Positions 17,868 to 25,196 of a stretch of DNA of 64,000 nucleotides are shown piece by piece. The notes beneath the pieces are model-generated. The model was not told where the DNA came from and ran no database searches. It was given only the letters and a program-made list of their open reading frames with translations. The DNA is from Candidatus Aerophobetes bacterium Ae_b3b (lineage in GTDB: Bacteria; Aerophobota; Aerophobia; Aerophobales; AE-B3A). How positions within the stretch are numbered: position 1 is the first letter of the stretch; every line of letters starts with the position of its first letter. The DNA is taken from positions 4,364 to 68,363 of the forward strand of contig NJBP01000005.1 in NCBI GenBank assembly GCA_005223085.1. The letters run 5' to 3'. Both the position numbers and the translations under genes were made by a program.

Positions 17868-18286
17868 TATTTATTGACGCTAATATTGTGATGTACGCAG
17901 TAGGTAGGCCTCATAGGTACAAGGAGGCATGTGCCAGGATCATAGTGGATATTTCAGAGGGCAAAATTCCTACAGTTACTGATTGCGAAATTCTGCAAGA
18001 AATTCTTTATCGGTACTGGTATATCCGTGAACTGGAAAAAGGCCTTCAGGTGTTTGAAGATTTTCAAAACTTGGTACCTAAAATCTTTCCCATCGGGAGG
18101 GAGGATTTAATTGAGAGTGCTCAGATTTTAAGAGAAAATTTCCCCGTTTCTCCAAGAGATGCCTTGCATGTGGCGGTAATGAGAAATAATGGTGTGAACA
18201 GCATCTTGAGTACTGATACACATTTTGACCTTATCCCTAGAATTCAGCGTAAAGACCCCCTGACCATGAGTGATGAATCTGTATGA
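17864..18286 (+). CDS. PIN-domain toxin (VapC-like ribonuclease)
   Basis: 140 residues from the ATG that overlaps the antitoxin stop by 4 bases. PIN-domain acidic residues are visible: FIDANIVMYAV (first Asp), TDCEILQEILYRY (Glu), SPRDALHVAVMRNNG (Asp) and ILSTDTHFDLI (last Asp). Members are Mg-dependent ribonucleases that cut tRNA or rRNA when freed from the antitoxin. The pair is complete and looks functional. A 23-codon frame overlaps its stop codon. Confidence 0.88.
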   Translation: MIFIDANIVMYAVGRPHRYKEACARIIVDISEGKIPTVTDCEILQEILYRYWYIRELEKGLQVFEDFQNLVPKIFPIGREDLIESAQILRENFPVSPRDALHVAVMRNNGVNSILSTDTHFDLIPRIQRKDPLTMSDESV

Positions 18287-18354
18287 TTGCTCCTTTGGTG
18301 GCCGAAGAAGAAAGCTTCAGTACTGAAGAGGATAAAAAATTCTGGGACAATTAA
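18283..18354 (+). CDS. Possible 23-residue mini-gene coupled to vapC
   Basis: An ATG overlaps the vapC stop in the ATGA configuration and opens a 23-codon frame that ends EEDKKFWDN. Its acidic, hydrophilic composition resembles the tail of an antitoxin-like protein. There is no separate ribosome site, so translation would depend on coupling. It may be a remnant of a third gene or chance. Confidence 0.25.
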   Translation: MIAPLVAEEESFSTEEDKKFWDN

Positions 18355-18398
18355 CCTTTTGAGCCATCAGGTGTGAGCTGGAAAAGGAGGTGTAAGCG

Positions 18399-18953
18399 AT
18401 GACCAGATTAAACATGAAGATTAAGTTCACCTATAAGGACTACAAGAGCCTACCAGAGTCCGAAACCAAGCGCTACGAACTTATAGAGGGAGAGTTAATT
18501 ATGGTTCCATCGCCAAATGAATATCACCAGCGTATCTCAGGAAGACTTGAGTTTATTCTGCGAGCATTTGTGGAGGGTAAGAACCTGGGAAGAGTTTATG
18601 ATGCGCCTTTCGATGTTGTCTTTTCCAAGGAGGATGTTGTTCAGCCAGATATTCTCTTTATCTCTAAAGCTCGTTCTAAGATTATCACGAAGGAGGAAAT
18701 TCTGGGAGCACCTGATTTAGTGATAGAAATTCTTTCCCCAGCTACAGCTGAGAGAGATCGCACTTATAAGAAGACGCTTTATGCCCGACACGGCGTCCGG
18801 GAGTACTGGATTATAGATCCAGAAGAGAAAACCGTCGAAGTAATGACTCTGGGCAAGGCAGGATTTGAGTCCTCCGGGGTCTACGGGAAAATGGACACCT
18901 TGAAGTCCACCATCTTTCTTGGCTTAACCATCAACCTTTCTGATGTTTTTTGA
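18399..18953 (+). CDS. Uma2 family (DUF820) putative restriction-endonuclease-like protein
   Basis: 184 residues. Uma2 pattern: YELIEGELIMVPSPN near the N-terminus, VQPDILFIS (catalytic Asp of the PD-(D/E)xK fold), DLVIEILSPAT (the E-x-L region) and KKTLYARHGVREYWIIDPE. The family has a nuclease fold, but its biological role is unsettled; it expands in cyanobacteria and many uncultured lineages. A strong AAAAGGAGGTG ribosome site lies 8 bases upstream. It lies next to a VapBC pair, an accessory-gene patch between housekeeping genes. Confidence 0.82.
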   Translation: MTRLNMKIKFTYKDYKSLPESETKRYELIEGELIMVPSPNEYHQRISGRLEFILRAFVEGKNLGRVYDAPFDVVFSKEDVVQPDILFISKARSKIITKEEILGAPDLVIEILSPATAERDRTYKKTLYARHGVREYWIIDPEEKTVEVMTLGKAGFESSGVYGKMDTLKSTIFLGLTINLSDVF

Positions 18954-19010
18954 CCCCGGACATAGGACTTCGGACCTCGGACTTGAGGCAGTTTTTCATG
19001 GAGATAGAAG

Positions 19011-19700
19011 ATGAAAAAAGGCATCCTTTATCCGGTAGGAACTCCTATCGGAAATTTGAAGGATATTAGTTTAAGAGCCTTGGAGCTCTTAAAGGAGGTG
19101 AGCCTCATTGCCGCCGAAGACACCAGACACACCCGTAAGCTTTTGTCCCATTATGATATTCACACTTCTTTAACCAGCTTCTATGAGCATAACCAGCTAC
19201 GAAAAATTCCCTATTTAATCAAAAAGTTAACCACAGGAAAAGACATTGCATTAGTGAGTAAAGCAGGAATGCCAGGAATCTCAGATCCTGGTTATCATCT
19301 GATAAAAGAAGCAGTAAAGGAGGGAATTGAGGTTGTTCCTATTCCTGGTCCCACTGCCTTGGCTCTTGGCCTGGTTGCCTCAGGTCTTCCCACTCAGAGT
19401 TTTGTCTTTGAGGGATTTCTGGGAAGAAAGAAGGTTGAATGGTTAAAGAAGCTAAACCGATTGAAAGAAGAGGAAAGAACCATTGTCATCTATGAAGCAC
19501 CTCACAGGATAAGAAAGATTTTGCCGGAAATTCGAAAGATTCTGGGAGATCGTCAGATAGCGGTAGCCAGGGAACTCACCAAAAAATTTGAGGAGATAAT
19601 AAGAGGGAAGGTAAGTGAAGTAGAGGCTGTCTTTGAGGAGAAAAAACCCAGGGGGGAATTCACCCTAATCATTGAAGGTAAATCTCTTACAATGACCTGA
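19011..19700 (+). CDS. rsmI: 16S rRNA (cytidine1402-2'-O)-methyltransferase
   Basis: 229 residues. Tetrapyrrole-methylase fold with RsmI-specific motifs: YPVGTPIGNLKDISLRAL, LIAAEDTRHTRKLL, SFYEHNQ, DIALVSKAGMPGISDPGY, VVPIPGPTA, LPTQSFVFEGFL and YEAPHRI. It uses SAM to methylate the ribose of C1402 in the 16S P-site. Family members usually read VSDAGTP where this protein reads VSKAGMP, an atypical substitution in the glycine loop. It is somewhat shorter than E. coli RsmI, lacking the C-terminal extension. It starts at an ATG following GGAGATAGAAG. Confidence 0.9.
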   Translation: MKKGILYPVGTPIGNLKDISLRALELLKEVSLIAAEDTRHTRKLLSHYDIHTSLTSFYEHNQLRKIPYLIKKLTTGKDIALVSKAGMPGISDPGYHLIKEAVKEGIEVVPIPGPTALALGLVASGLPTQSFVFEGFLGRKKVEWLKKLNRLKEEERTIVIYEAPHRIRKILPEIRKILGDRQIAVARELTKKFEEIIRGKVSEVEAVFEEKKPRGEFTLIIEGKSLTMT

Positions 19701-19737
19701 TTACATTTGTCAGTTCTTGCTGGACAAGTGAAGGACC

Positions 19738-20451
19738 ATGGATTCTTTTAAGGATATGAAAAGATTCTTTTCTCTAGTTATAGCAGAAACGGTGCTTTCC
19801 CTTCTTTTCCTTATTCCGGCCTCTGGTGAAGCTGGTTTAAATCTAGGAATATCCACTGGTTACTACCTTCCCAGTTTTGGGAGAATCAATCAACAATTGG
19901 TACGGTATTACAACAATGTCTACGGAACAAATTTGAAACTCAGAGATGGCTTGGTCTCAGGAGTGCAGGTTGAACTTGAATTTCCCTCGGGATTTAAGAT
20001 CCGAGTGGAAAACTTCTCTTTCAAAGCAATTACCCAGGACTCTTACAGTGTTGATTCTGCTCCCTATCGTCAACAAGTTGACCACGACATAAAAGTAACT
20101 ACTAATCCCTTTTTCATAAGTGGCATCTGGGATGTTTCCTTGGAAGAGAGTTTCTCTCTTTACCTGGGATGTGGGATTGGGATCTTTCCTACTGACGTGA
20201 GACTTTTTGGAACTACTAAATACTACTCTGGTTCTACTCTGGTCAGCCAAGAATCGTGGGCAGATTGGCAGCGTAGCGACCCTATAGGATTTCAGTATCT
20301 AGGCGGATTTCGACATACCTTTAAGGGCGGCTTAACCATATCCGGAGAAATGAAGATTTTTGCTGTGGCAATGGCGGAGTTAGATAATCTGTCTACTAGC
20401 GTAGACTGGAACGGCCCCCTTTTTTCTCTGGTTGCTAGTTATCGATTCTAG
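19738..20451 (+). CDS. Predicted outer-membrane beta-barrel protein
   Basis: 237 residues with an N-terminal signal peptide (FFSLVIAETVLSLLFLIPASGEA). The mature part alternates polar and hydrophobic residues, has many aromatic and glycine residues and regularly spaced strands such as LGISTGYYLPSFG, and ends on an aromatic residue (LVASYRF). A terminal Phe preceded by alternating residues is the C-terminal beta signal recognised by BamA in diderm bacteria. No specific family was recognised. It suggests that the host has an outer membrane. Confidence 0.6.
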   Translation: MDSFKDMKRFFSLVIAETVLSLLFLIPASGEAGLNLGISTGYYLPSFGRINQQLVRYYNNVYGTNLKLRDGLVSGVQVELEFPSGFKIRVENFSFKAITQDSYSVDSAPYRQQVDHDIKVTTNPFFISGIWDVSLEESFSLYLGCGIGIFPTDVRLFGTTKYYSGSTLVSQESWADWQRSDPIGFQYLGGFRHTFKGGLTISGEMKIFAVAMAELDNLSTSVDWNGPLFSLVASYRF

Positions 20452-20559
20452 GGGTCTTCCGAACTGTCTCTTACTGCTCCCATTGAATACGATATTGAAT
20501 TGAGCTCCACTTGACATGTTATGAGGATAAGATAGGGTGATAACGACAATAAGAGAAAG

Positions 20560-21123
20560 ATGAGGGTATTTATAGCGGTAGAGATTTCTGACTCCATCAG
20601 GAGCACGATAGCTCAGATTCAAGGTAAGCTTAGAGGAACAGAAGATAAAATTAAATGGGTGGATCCATCTTTAATTCATCTTACCCTAAAGTTTTTAGGG
20701 GAAGTAAGAAAAGAGAGACTGGGAGCGGTAATTGAGGTGGCACAAAAAATAGCTCCCAAGTTTTCTCCTTTCTTTATGGAAGTTAAAAGAGTGGGTGCTT
20801 TTCCTACTTCCTCTTCTCCCAGAGTTATATGGCTGGGAGTGGATAGGGGGAGCACTAATCTGCAAAGACTAGCTAGCGAGCTGGAAAACCATCTAGCAAA
20901 GGATGGGTTTTCTAAAGAAAAGAAGAAGTGGACTCCCCACCTAACTCTCGGCAGGGTGAAATCGTTAGTAGAACCACAGAAATTAAGTGGTCTTATCTTA
21001 GGAGAAAAAGAGGTTGTGGCAGGAGAGATGGAGGTAAAGGAGATCAGCGTAATTGAGAGTCGCCTCACTCCCAGTGGACCAATTTATACTGTTTTAGAGC
21101 GAATCAGGCTAAAGGGAATGTAG
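20560..21123 (+). CDS. thpR: RNA 2',3'-cyclic phosphodiesterase (LigT/ThpR)
   Basis: 187 residues, the usual length. Two H-x-T/S-x motifs, HLTLKFLGEV near residue 47 and HLTLGRVKSL near residue 127, form the 2H phosphoesterase active site; RVFIAVEI opens the protein as is typical. It opens 2',3'-cyclic phosphate RNA ends. A TTGACA at 20511 with a poor TAGGGT 16 bases on may be its promoter. It lies two bases-worth of operon logic upstream of recA, a common neighbour in many bacteria, but the structured element separates them here. Confidence 0.9.
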   Translation: MRVFIAVEISDSIRSTIAQIQGKLRGTEDKIKWVDPSLIHLTLKFLGEVRKERLGAVIEVAQKIAPKFSPFFMEVKRVGAFPTSSSPRVIWLGVDRGSTNLQRLASELENHLAKDGFSKEKKKWTPHLTLGRVKSLVEPQKLSGLILGEKEVVAGEMEVKEISVIESRLTPSGPIYTVLERIRLKGM

Positions 21124-21213
21124 GATATAAAAAGTACAAAGTTGAGAGATCGGACCATTTGCTAAGATTCTGAGACCCTTGAGAGTAGCAGGAAAATATT
21201 AGCATTCAGGAGA

Positions 21214-21427
21214 TTTATACGCGTATCGAGGGACTTTGCCCGAAGGAGCCTTATATCAGCCACCTTAACGAGTCTTCGAGTTAAGGAAGAAGAAAGACGT
21301 GATGTCTGAGGAGCGGAGCGAGGAGTTTCACGTCTTTCCCGAGACGAGAAGACGAGCAGAAACAATCGAAAGTCGATATACAGCGACGAAGGGGAACAGT
21401 CCCGAGATATCCTTGAGGAGGATAGAT
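21214..21427 (+). ncRNA. Structured 5' leader element, copy 1, upstream of recA
   Basis: Shared with 30424-30674. Conserved parts in order: TTTATAC (21214-21220); TCGAGGGAC (21226-21234), which can pair with the tail GTCCCGAGA (21399-21407) around tandem G-A mismatches; hairpin CCTTAAC/GTTAAGG (21263-21269 with 21280-21286); 10-bp hairpin AAAGACGTGA/TCACGTCTTT (21293-21302 with 21328-21337) whose loop is almost unchanged between copies; and TATACAGCGACG (21377-21388). The tail runs directly into the recA ribosome site GAGGAGG (21415-21421). An open frame crosses part of it, but its codons are not conserved between copies. A cis-regulatory RNA is the best reading; I match it to no riboswitch class that I know. 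Confidence 0.6.
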
Positions 21428-22462
21428 ATGAGAGAAGAGAAGATGAAAGCTCTGGATATAGCCAGGCAGCAGATAGAGCGCCAATTTGGCAAAGGATCAC
21501 TTATGCGCCTGGGGGAAAGAGCGGCCAGGATGGATGTGGATGTAATTCCCACAGGGAATATTGCCGTGGACGCGGCTCTGGGTATAGGAGGGCTTCCCCG
21601 GGGAAGAGTAGTGGAGATATTCGGTCCTGAAGGGGGTGGTAAAACTACTCTGGCTTTGCATGCTGCTGCTGAAGCTCAAAAAATGGATGGAGTAGTTGCT
21701 TTTATTGATGCGGAGCACGCCTTAGATCCTACCTATGCAAAAAATTTGGGGGTGGATATGGAAAACCTTCTCATCTCCCAGCCTGACTCTGGAGAGGAGG
21801 CTCTGGAGATAGCTGAACTTTTAGTACGCAGTAATGCCATAGATTTGATTATCATAGACTCAGTGGCTGCTCTGGTTCCCCGGGCCGAGCTGGAAGGGGA
21901 TATGGGTGATTCCCACGTTGGGCTTCAGGCAAGGCTTATGTCTCAAGCACTTCGTAAGTTAACCGGAGCGATAAGCAATTCTAAGACCTGTACCATCTTT
22001 GTCAATCAATTGAGAATGAAGATTGGAGTAATGTTTGGCAATCCAGAGGTAACTCCAGGAGGTCGGGCTCTCAAGTTTTATGCCAGCATAAGAATAGATA
22101 TTCGAAGGAAAGCATCTTTGACCAAGGGGGATGTGCAGATAGGCAACAGAACCAAAATCACTGTGGTTAAGAACAAGCTCGCTCCACCTTTCAGGAAAGC
22201 TGAATTTGACCTACTTTTTGGAGAGGGGATGTCTCAGGAGGGAAGCATTTTGGATCTGGGAGAAGATCTTGGCATTCTTAAAAAATCGGGAAGCTGGTAT
22301 TCTTACGGAGATACCCAATTGGGGCAGGGAAAGGAAAGTGCCCGAGAGTTTCTTAAGGATGTAAAAAATGCTACTCTGAGGAACGAAATTGAGCAAAAAA
22401 TTGGGGGAAAATTGGGTTTTATAAGAAAAAAGAAGGAGACGGTTAAGGCTAAGGTTGAGTAA
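21428..22462 (+). CDS. recA: Recombinase RecA
   Basis: 344 residues from the ATG at 21428, which follows GAGGAGG. The frame extends upstream into the leader element, but that extension is not RecA-like. Walker A is GPEGGGKTT where most RecA proteins have GPESSGKTT; Walker B is [10 protein letters not shown]; loop L1 is [16 protein letters not shown], and [17 protein letters not shown] precedes loop L2. It binds single-stranded DNA, promotes strand exchange and activates the SOS response. No LexA box was recognised. The structured leader is the notable regulatory feature. Confidence 0.97.
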   Translation: MREEKMKALDIARQQIERQFGKGSLMRLGERAARMDVDVIPTGNIAVDAALGIGGLPRGRVVEIFGPEGGGKTTLALHAAAEAQKMDGVVAFIDAEHALDPTYAKNLGVDMENLLISQPDSGEEALEIAELLVRSNAIDLIIIDSVAALVPRAELEGDMGDSHVGLQARLMSQALRKLTGAISNSKTCTIFVNQLRMKIGVMFGNPEVTPGGRALKFYASIRIDIRRKASLTKGDVQIGNRTKITVVKNKLAPPFRKAEFDLLFGEGMSQEGSILDLGEDLGILKKSGSWYSYGDTQLGQGKESAREFLKDVKNATLRNEIEQKIGGKLGFIRKKKETVKAKVE

Positions 22463-22505
22463 AACAGCACCAGATTCAAGTAAGACACATAGAAGTTGAA
22501 GCAGA

Positions 22506-23660
22506 ATGAATAAGATCAGCAAAATATTAATCCTTCTTGCTTCTTTACTCTTGTTCGCTTCTTCCGCAAAGGCCTATCAAGATTATGGAGTTGAGAAAGT
22601 AGGTTTTCACTCCTATCTCACCTATACCCGGATAGTTCTGGAGATATCTGGCGAAGTTGGTTACATTGTCAGGGATCTAACCAGTCCACCTCGATTGCTG
22701 ATTAACCTTTATCCGGCTAAACTTACTTCTTTGGAGCGAAAAATTGATGTAAAAGATAGATTTATTAGGGGGCTTCGTCTCTCGCAGGATAGCAAACATG
22801 TGACCAGGGTCGTCCTGGATTTAACGAATTTTGAGTCTACCTATAATATCTTTTCCTTGAAGGGGCCTCATCGTCTAGTTATCGAGGTAAAAAGTCCGAA
22901 GAAAGATCCAATAGCGGATCTATTGAAACCACAAGGATTTCCTTACTATTTGCGTGAATCGGTTTCGGAGGAATACAGGAGAGTTTATAAAGTAATATTA
23001 GATCCTGGACATGGGGGGGAAGATCCGGGAGCAATTGGCCCCACTGGTTTAAAAGAGAAAGATGTTGCCCTTGCCGTGACCCTGGAGGTAGCTAATCTCT
23101 TAAAAGAGGAAGCAGGGATTGACATTTATCTAACCAGGACGGATGATTCTTTTATTCATCTGGATCTGAGGACAGAGTTGGCTAACCAATGGGGAGGGGA
23201 TCTTTTTGTATCCATACATGCCAATGCAGCTTTTAACCAAAAGGCAAGCGGTATAGAGACTTTTTTTAATTCCCGGTACCCATATGGAGAAGGGGCAGCA
23301 GCAGTGGCGGCCAGAGAAAATACTTCTCTGGGAGCTGACGACGTTTCAGGGGAAATTAAGGCCATTCTCTGGGATTTAGTGCAGAATCGATATCGAGACG
23401 AAAGCAACGAATTATCCCATTTTGTGCAGAGGCAATTATGCCAGGCTATAGACGTCGAGGATAGAGGGGTAAAATCAGCCGGATTTTATGTCCTAAGGGG
23501 AGCAGCCATGCCTGCTATTTTGGTAGAGATAGGATTTATCTCCAATCCCTGGGAGGAGCAAAAACTAAGAAAAGGTGAATTTAGAAAAAAAATTGCTCGG
23601 GGCATCTTTAGAGGAATAAAAGATTATCTTGAAAGTTATGATGAGAGATCAAGTAGGTAA
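22506..23660 (+). CDS. N-acetylmuramoyl-L-alanine amidase, AMIN plus Amidase_3
   Basis: 384 residues: signal peptide (ILILLASLLLFASSAKA), an AMIN domain at about residues 25-130 (septal peptidoglycan targeting), then Amidase_3. Zinc-site motifs are VILDPGHGGEDPGAIG, the glutamate in GLKEKDVALAVTLEVA, VSIHANAAFN and the catalytic VEIGFISNPWEE. It cleaves the lactyl-amide bond between MurNAc and L-Ala in the periplasm, in the manner of AmiC during cell separation. The next genes (GerMN protein and a broken murI) form a small envelope group. Confidence 0.92.
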   Translation: MNKISKILILLASLLLFASSAKAYQDYGVEKVGFHSYLTYTRIVLEISGEVGYIVRDLTSPPRLLINLYPAKLTSLERKIDVKDRFIRGLRLSQDSKHVTRVVLDLTNFESTYNIFSLKGPHRLVIEVKSPKKDPIADLLKPQGFPYYLRESVSEEYRRVYKVILDPGHGGEDPGAIGPTGLKEKDVALAVTLEVANLLKEEAGIDIYLTRTDDSFIHLDLRTELANQWGGDLFVSIHANAAFNQKASGIETFFNSRYPYGEGAAAVAARENTSLGADDVSGEIKAILWDLVQNRYRDESNELSHFVQRQLCQAIDVEDRGVKSAGFYVLRGAAMPAILVEIGFISNPWEEQKLRKGEFRKKIARGIFRGIKDYLESYDERSSR

Positions 23661-23691
23661 ACCCTGTTAGATGATCACTACCTAACAGGGT
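23661..23691 (+). terminator. Perfect 10-bp inverted repeat between amidase and GerMN genes
   Basis: ACCCTGTTAG (23661-23670) and CTAACAGGGT (23682-23691) pair perfectly over an 11-base loop, directly after the amidase stop. No T-run follows, so it may be an attenuator or mRNA-stabilising hairpin rather than a classical terminator. Confidence 0.45.
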
Positions 23692-23706
23692 AAATGAGAG
23701 GCTAAG

Positions 23707-24285
23707 TTGGCTTCACGCAAAAAGAGGCGAAAATATCTGTTAGTTTATATCCTCGTTGTAGTAGGGGTCTTTGTGGTGGGAGTATTGGTAGGTCCATTGC
23801 TCAGAGAAAAGGGATATCAGATTAAAGATTGGGTTATTCAGCCCCGTCCTCCTCGAGAGATGAAGGTGGTGAAACTGTACTTTTCTGATCCCCAAGCAGA
23901 ACATCTCATCCTTGAGGAAAGAAAAGTGGTAGCCTTACCTGATATGAGTGAGGAGGCTAAAGAAATATTGAAAGAATTAATTAAAGGCCCTCTTGATAGC
24001 TCCCTTAAGCCAACCATTCCTCTTCAAACAGAGGTGGAAGATGTTTATTTGAAGGATGACTGTTTTTATGTAAATTTTTCTTTGGCTTTAAAAGAGAAGC
24101 ATCCTGGAGGATCTAGCGGGGAACTACTTACTGTATACTCCATAGTTAATACCCTCCTTATTAACTTTCCCTCCCAATCGCGGGTACAAATCTTAATCCA
24201 GGATAAACCTGTGGAAACTCTCGCCGGACACATTGATATTAGAAACCCTTTGCGCCAGAGACTCGATATTGCAAAGGAACCCTGA
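23707..24285 (+). CDS. GerMN (sporulation/germination-type) domain protein
   Basis: 192 residues, TTG start behind GAGG. One N-terminal membrane segment (LLVYILVVVGVFVVGVLVGPLL) is followed by an extracytoplasmic GerMN domain: VKLYFSDPQAEHLILEERKV, ILKELIKGPLDSSLKPTIP, and DCFYVNFSLALKEKHPGGSSGELLTVYSIVNTLL. Such domains occur with AMIN amidases and are thought to bind envelope material; an enzymatic role is not established. Its position right after the AMIN amidase and before murI is common in Gram-positive and deep-branching bacteria. Confidence 0.82.
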   Translation: MASRKKRRKYLLVYILVVVGVFVVGVLVGPLLREKGYQIKDWVIQPRPPREMKVVKLYFSDPQAEHLILEERKVVALPDMSEEAKEILKELIKGPLDSSLKPTIPLQTEVEDVYLKDDCFYVNFSLALKEKHPGGSSGELLTVYSIVNTLLINFPSQSRVQILIQDKPVETLAGHIDIRNPLRQRLDIAKEP

Positions 24286-24289
24286 GAAG

Positions 24290-24433
24290 ATGAACTCCCG
24301 TTCAGAATCAGAAAGTGCAAGAATAGCTGTCTTTGACTCAGGTGTAGGAGGACTTACTGTTGTTTCGGAAATAATGAAGCTTCTTCCTGGGGAGGGGAAG
24401 AGTCCCGAGATATTTCTTGATTTGGAAGGATAA
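24290..24433 (+). pseudogene. murI: Truncated glutamate racemase, N-terminal fragment only
   Basis: The 47-codon frame starts ATG at 24290. Its residues 10-35 (ARIAVFDSGVGGLTVV then SEIMKLLPGE) are an unmistakable MurI N-terminus with the catalytic-loop aspartate and serine. After GE the normal sequence stops, and the frame continues through the 19-bp repeat (24402-24420) to a stop at 24433. About 80% of the enzyme, including both catalytic cysteines, is missing. A full-length murI would have to exist elsewhere, since D-glutamate is needed for peptidoglycan. The breakpoint coincides with the repeat. Confidence 0.85.
24402..24420 (+). repeat. Dispersed 19-bp repeat at the murI breakpoint
   Basis: An exact copy of GTCCCGAGATATTTCTTGA. 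It is preceded by GGGGAAGA, similar to the bases before the copies at 21399 and 33500, so the conserved unit is slightly longer than 19 bases. The similarity to MurI ends just before it. Confidence 0.85.
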
Positions 24434-24452
24434 GGATAACTAAAGGATCACC

Positions 24453-25130
24453 ATGTTTCAGGAGAAAAACTCAGTGATTTTCCAGGGAAAAGAATTTGCT
24501 TTTACCATTTTATGCAGCATCTTCATCGGGTCACTGGTGATTTCCGAGGTATTGGCCAGTAAAATTGTTGCTCTAGGGGAGATCTACGTCCCGGCGGGAG
24601 TAGTTGCCTACGCGGTAACTTTTGCCATGACCGATACCATTGAAGAAATCTGGGGGAAGAGGTATGCCAGAGCCGTAGTGATTGGCGGACTTCTAACACT
24701 GGGTGTGGTTCTTTTTCTAATGTGGCTTGCCGTAATCTTGCCTTCTGCTCCATTCTGGAAAGAAGAAAAAGCATTTACGCGTATTTTAGGAATAAAGGCA
24801 GGAGCAATCAGAATAACTATGGCTAGCATAGTTGCTTATTTTGTCAGCCAGTACCACGATGTCTGGGCCTTTAATTTTTGGAGACGGATCACCAGAGGAC
24901 GATGGCTCTGGCTGCGTAATAACGCTTCCACCCTTGTTTCTCAGGCTATAGATACTTCTCTGTTTATATCTTTAGCCTTCTATGGAGTTGTTCCCGTTGT
25001 GCCTTTAATTCTAGGACAGTATTTCGTTAAATTGTGTATTGCTCTCCTTGACACTCCCCTGGTCTATCTCCTCGTCTACTGTGTGAGAGGGAAAACCACA
25101 GTGACCGAAGAGTCCCGCGGTGTTTCTTGA
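24453..25130 (+). CDS. Queuosine-precursor transporter family (YhhQ/Vut_1)
   Basis: 225 residues with about six membrane segments. The DUF165/YhhQ signature is clear: VISEVLASKIVALGEIYVPAG, then AVTFAMTDTIEEIWGKRYAR near the second helix, and SQYHDVWAFNFWRR with LRNNASTLVSQAIDTSLF. The family imports queuosine precursors (preQ0/preQ1). It is flanked by direct copies of the 19-bp repeat, exact upstream at 24402 and 16/19 downstream at 25112, the latter forming its last codons and stop. No queuosine synthesis gene or preQ1 riboswitch was seen beside it. Confidence 0.85.
   Translation: MFQEKNSVIFQGKEFAFTILCSIFIGSLVISEVLASKIVALGEIYVPAGVVAYAVTFAMTDTIEEIWGKRYARAVVIGGLLTLGVVLFLMWLAVILPSAPFWKEEKAFTRILGIKAGAIRITMASIVAYFVSQYHDVWAFNFWRRITRGRWLWLRNNASTLVSQAIDTSLFISLAFYGVVPVVPLILGQYFVKLCIALLDTPLVYLLVYCVRGKTTVTEESRGVS
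25112..25130 (+). repeat. Degenerate copy of the 19-bp repeat forming the 3' end of the YhhQ gene
   Basis: GTCCCGCGGTGTTTCTTGA matches the consensus at 16 of 19 positions. Its terminal TGA is the YhhQ stop codon, and its TTGA plus the next two bases form the -35 box of the promoter at 25127. Confidence 0.65.
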
Positions 25131-25155
25131 CAACTCTCCTTTTTTGTCTTAGAAT
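25127..25155 (+). promoter_or_regulatory. Strong sigma-70 promoter for the E2 gene
   Basis: TTGACA, 17-base spacer, TAGAAT. The -35 box overlaps the stop codon of the YhhQ gene and the end of a repeat copy. The start codon of the E2 gene lies 41 bases downstream. Confidence 0.75.
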
Positions 25156-25196
25156 TTATTTACCAATTCCGTCAAGCAGTTGCTAGGAGGCAGATT

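Noticed and set aside
20511-20538. TTGACA with TAGGGT 16 bases on as the thpR promoter
   Set aside because: The -10 match is poor; mentioned with thpR but not supported well enough for its own entry.
21165-21185. TPP-riboswitch-like words (CTGAGACCCTTGAGA) upstream of recA
   Set aside because: The second half of the thi-box and the pyrophosphate-sensor loop are absent, and the downstream gene is recA. The resemblance is limited to a few bases.
21299-21427. Longer RecA start (43 extra N-terminal residues)
   Set aside because: The extension lies in the structured leader, is not RecA-like, and the ATG at 21428 has an excellent ribosome site. The equivalent region before mrdA does not preserve the reading frame.
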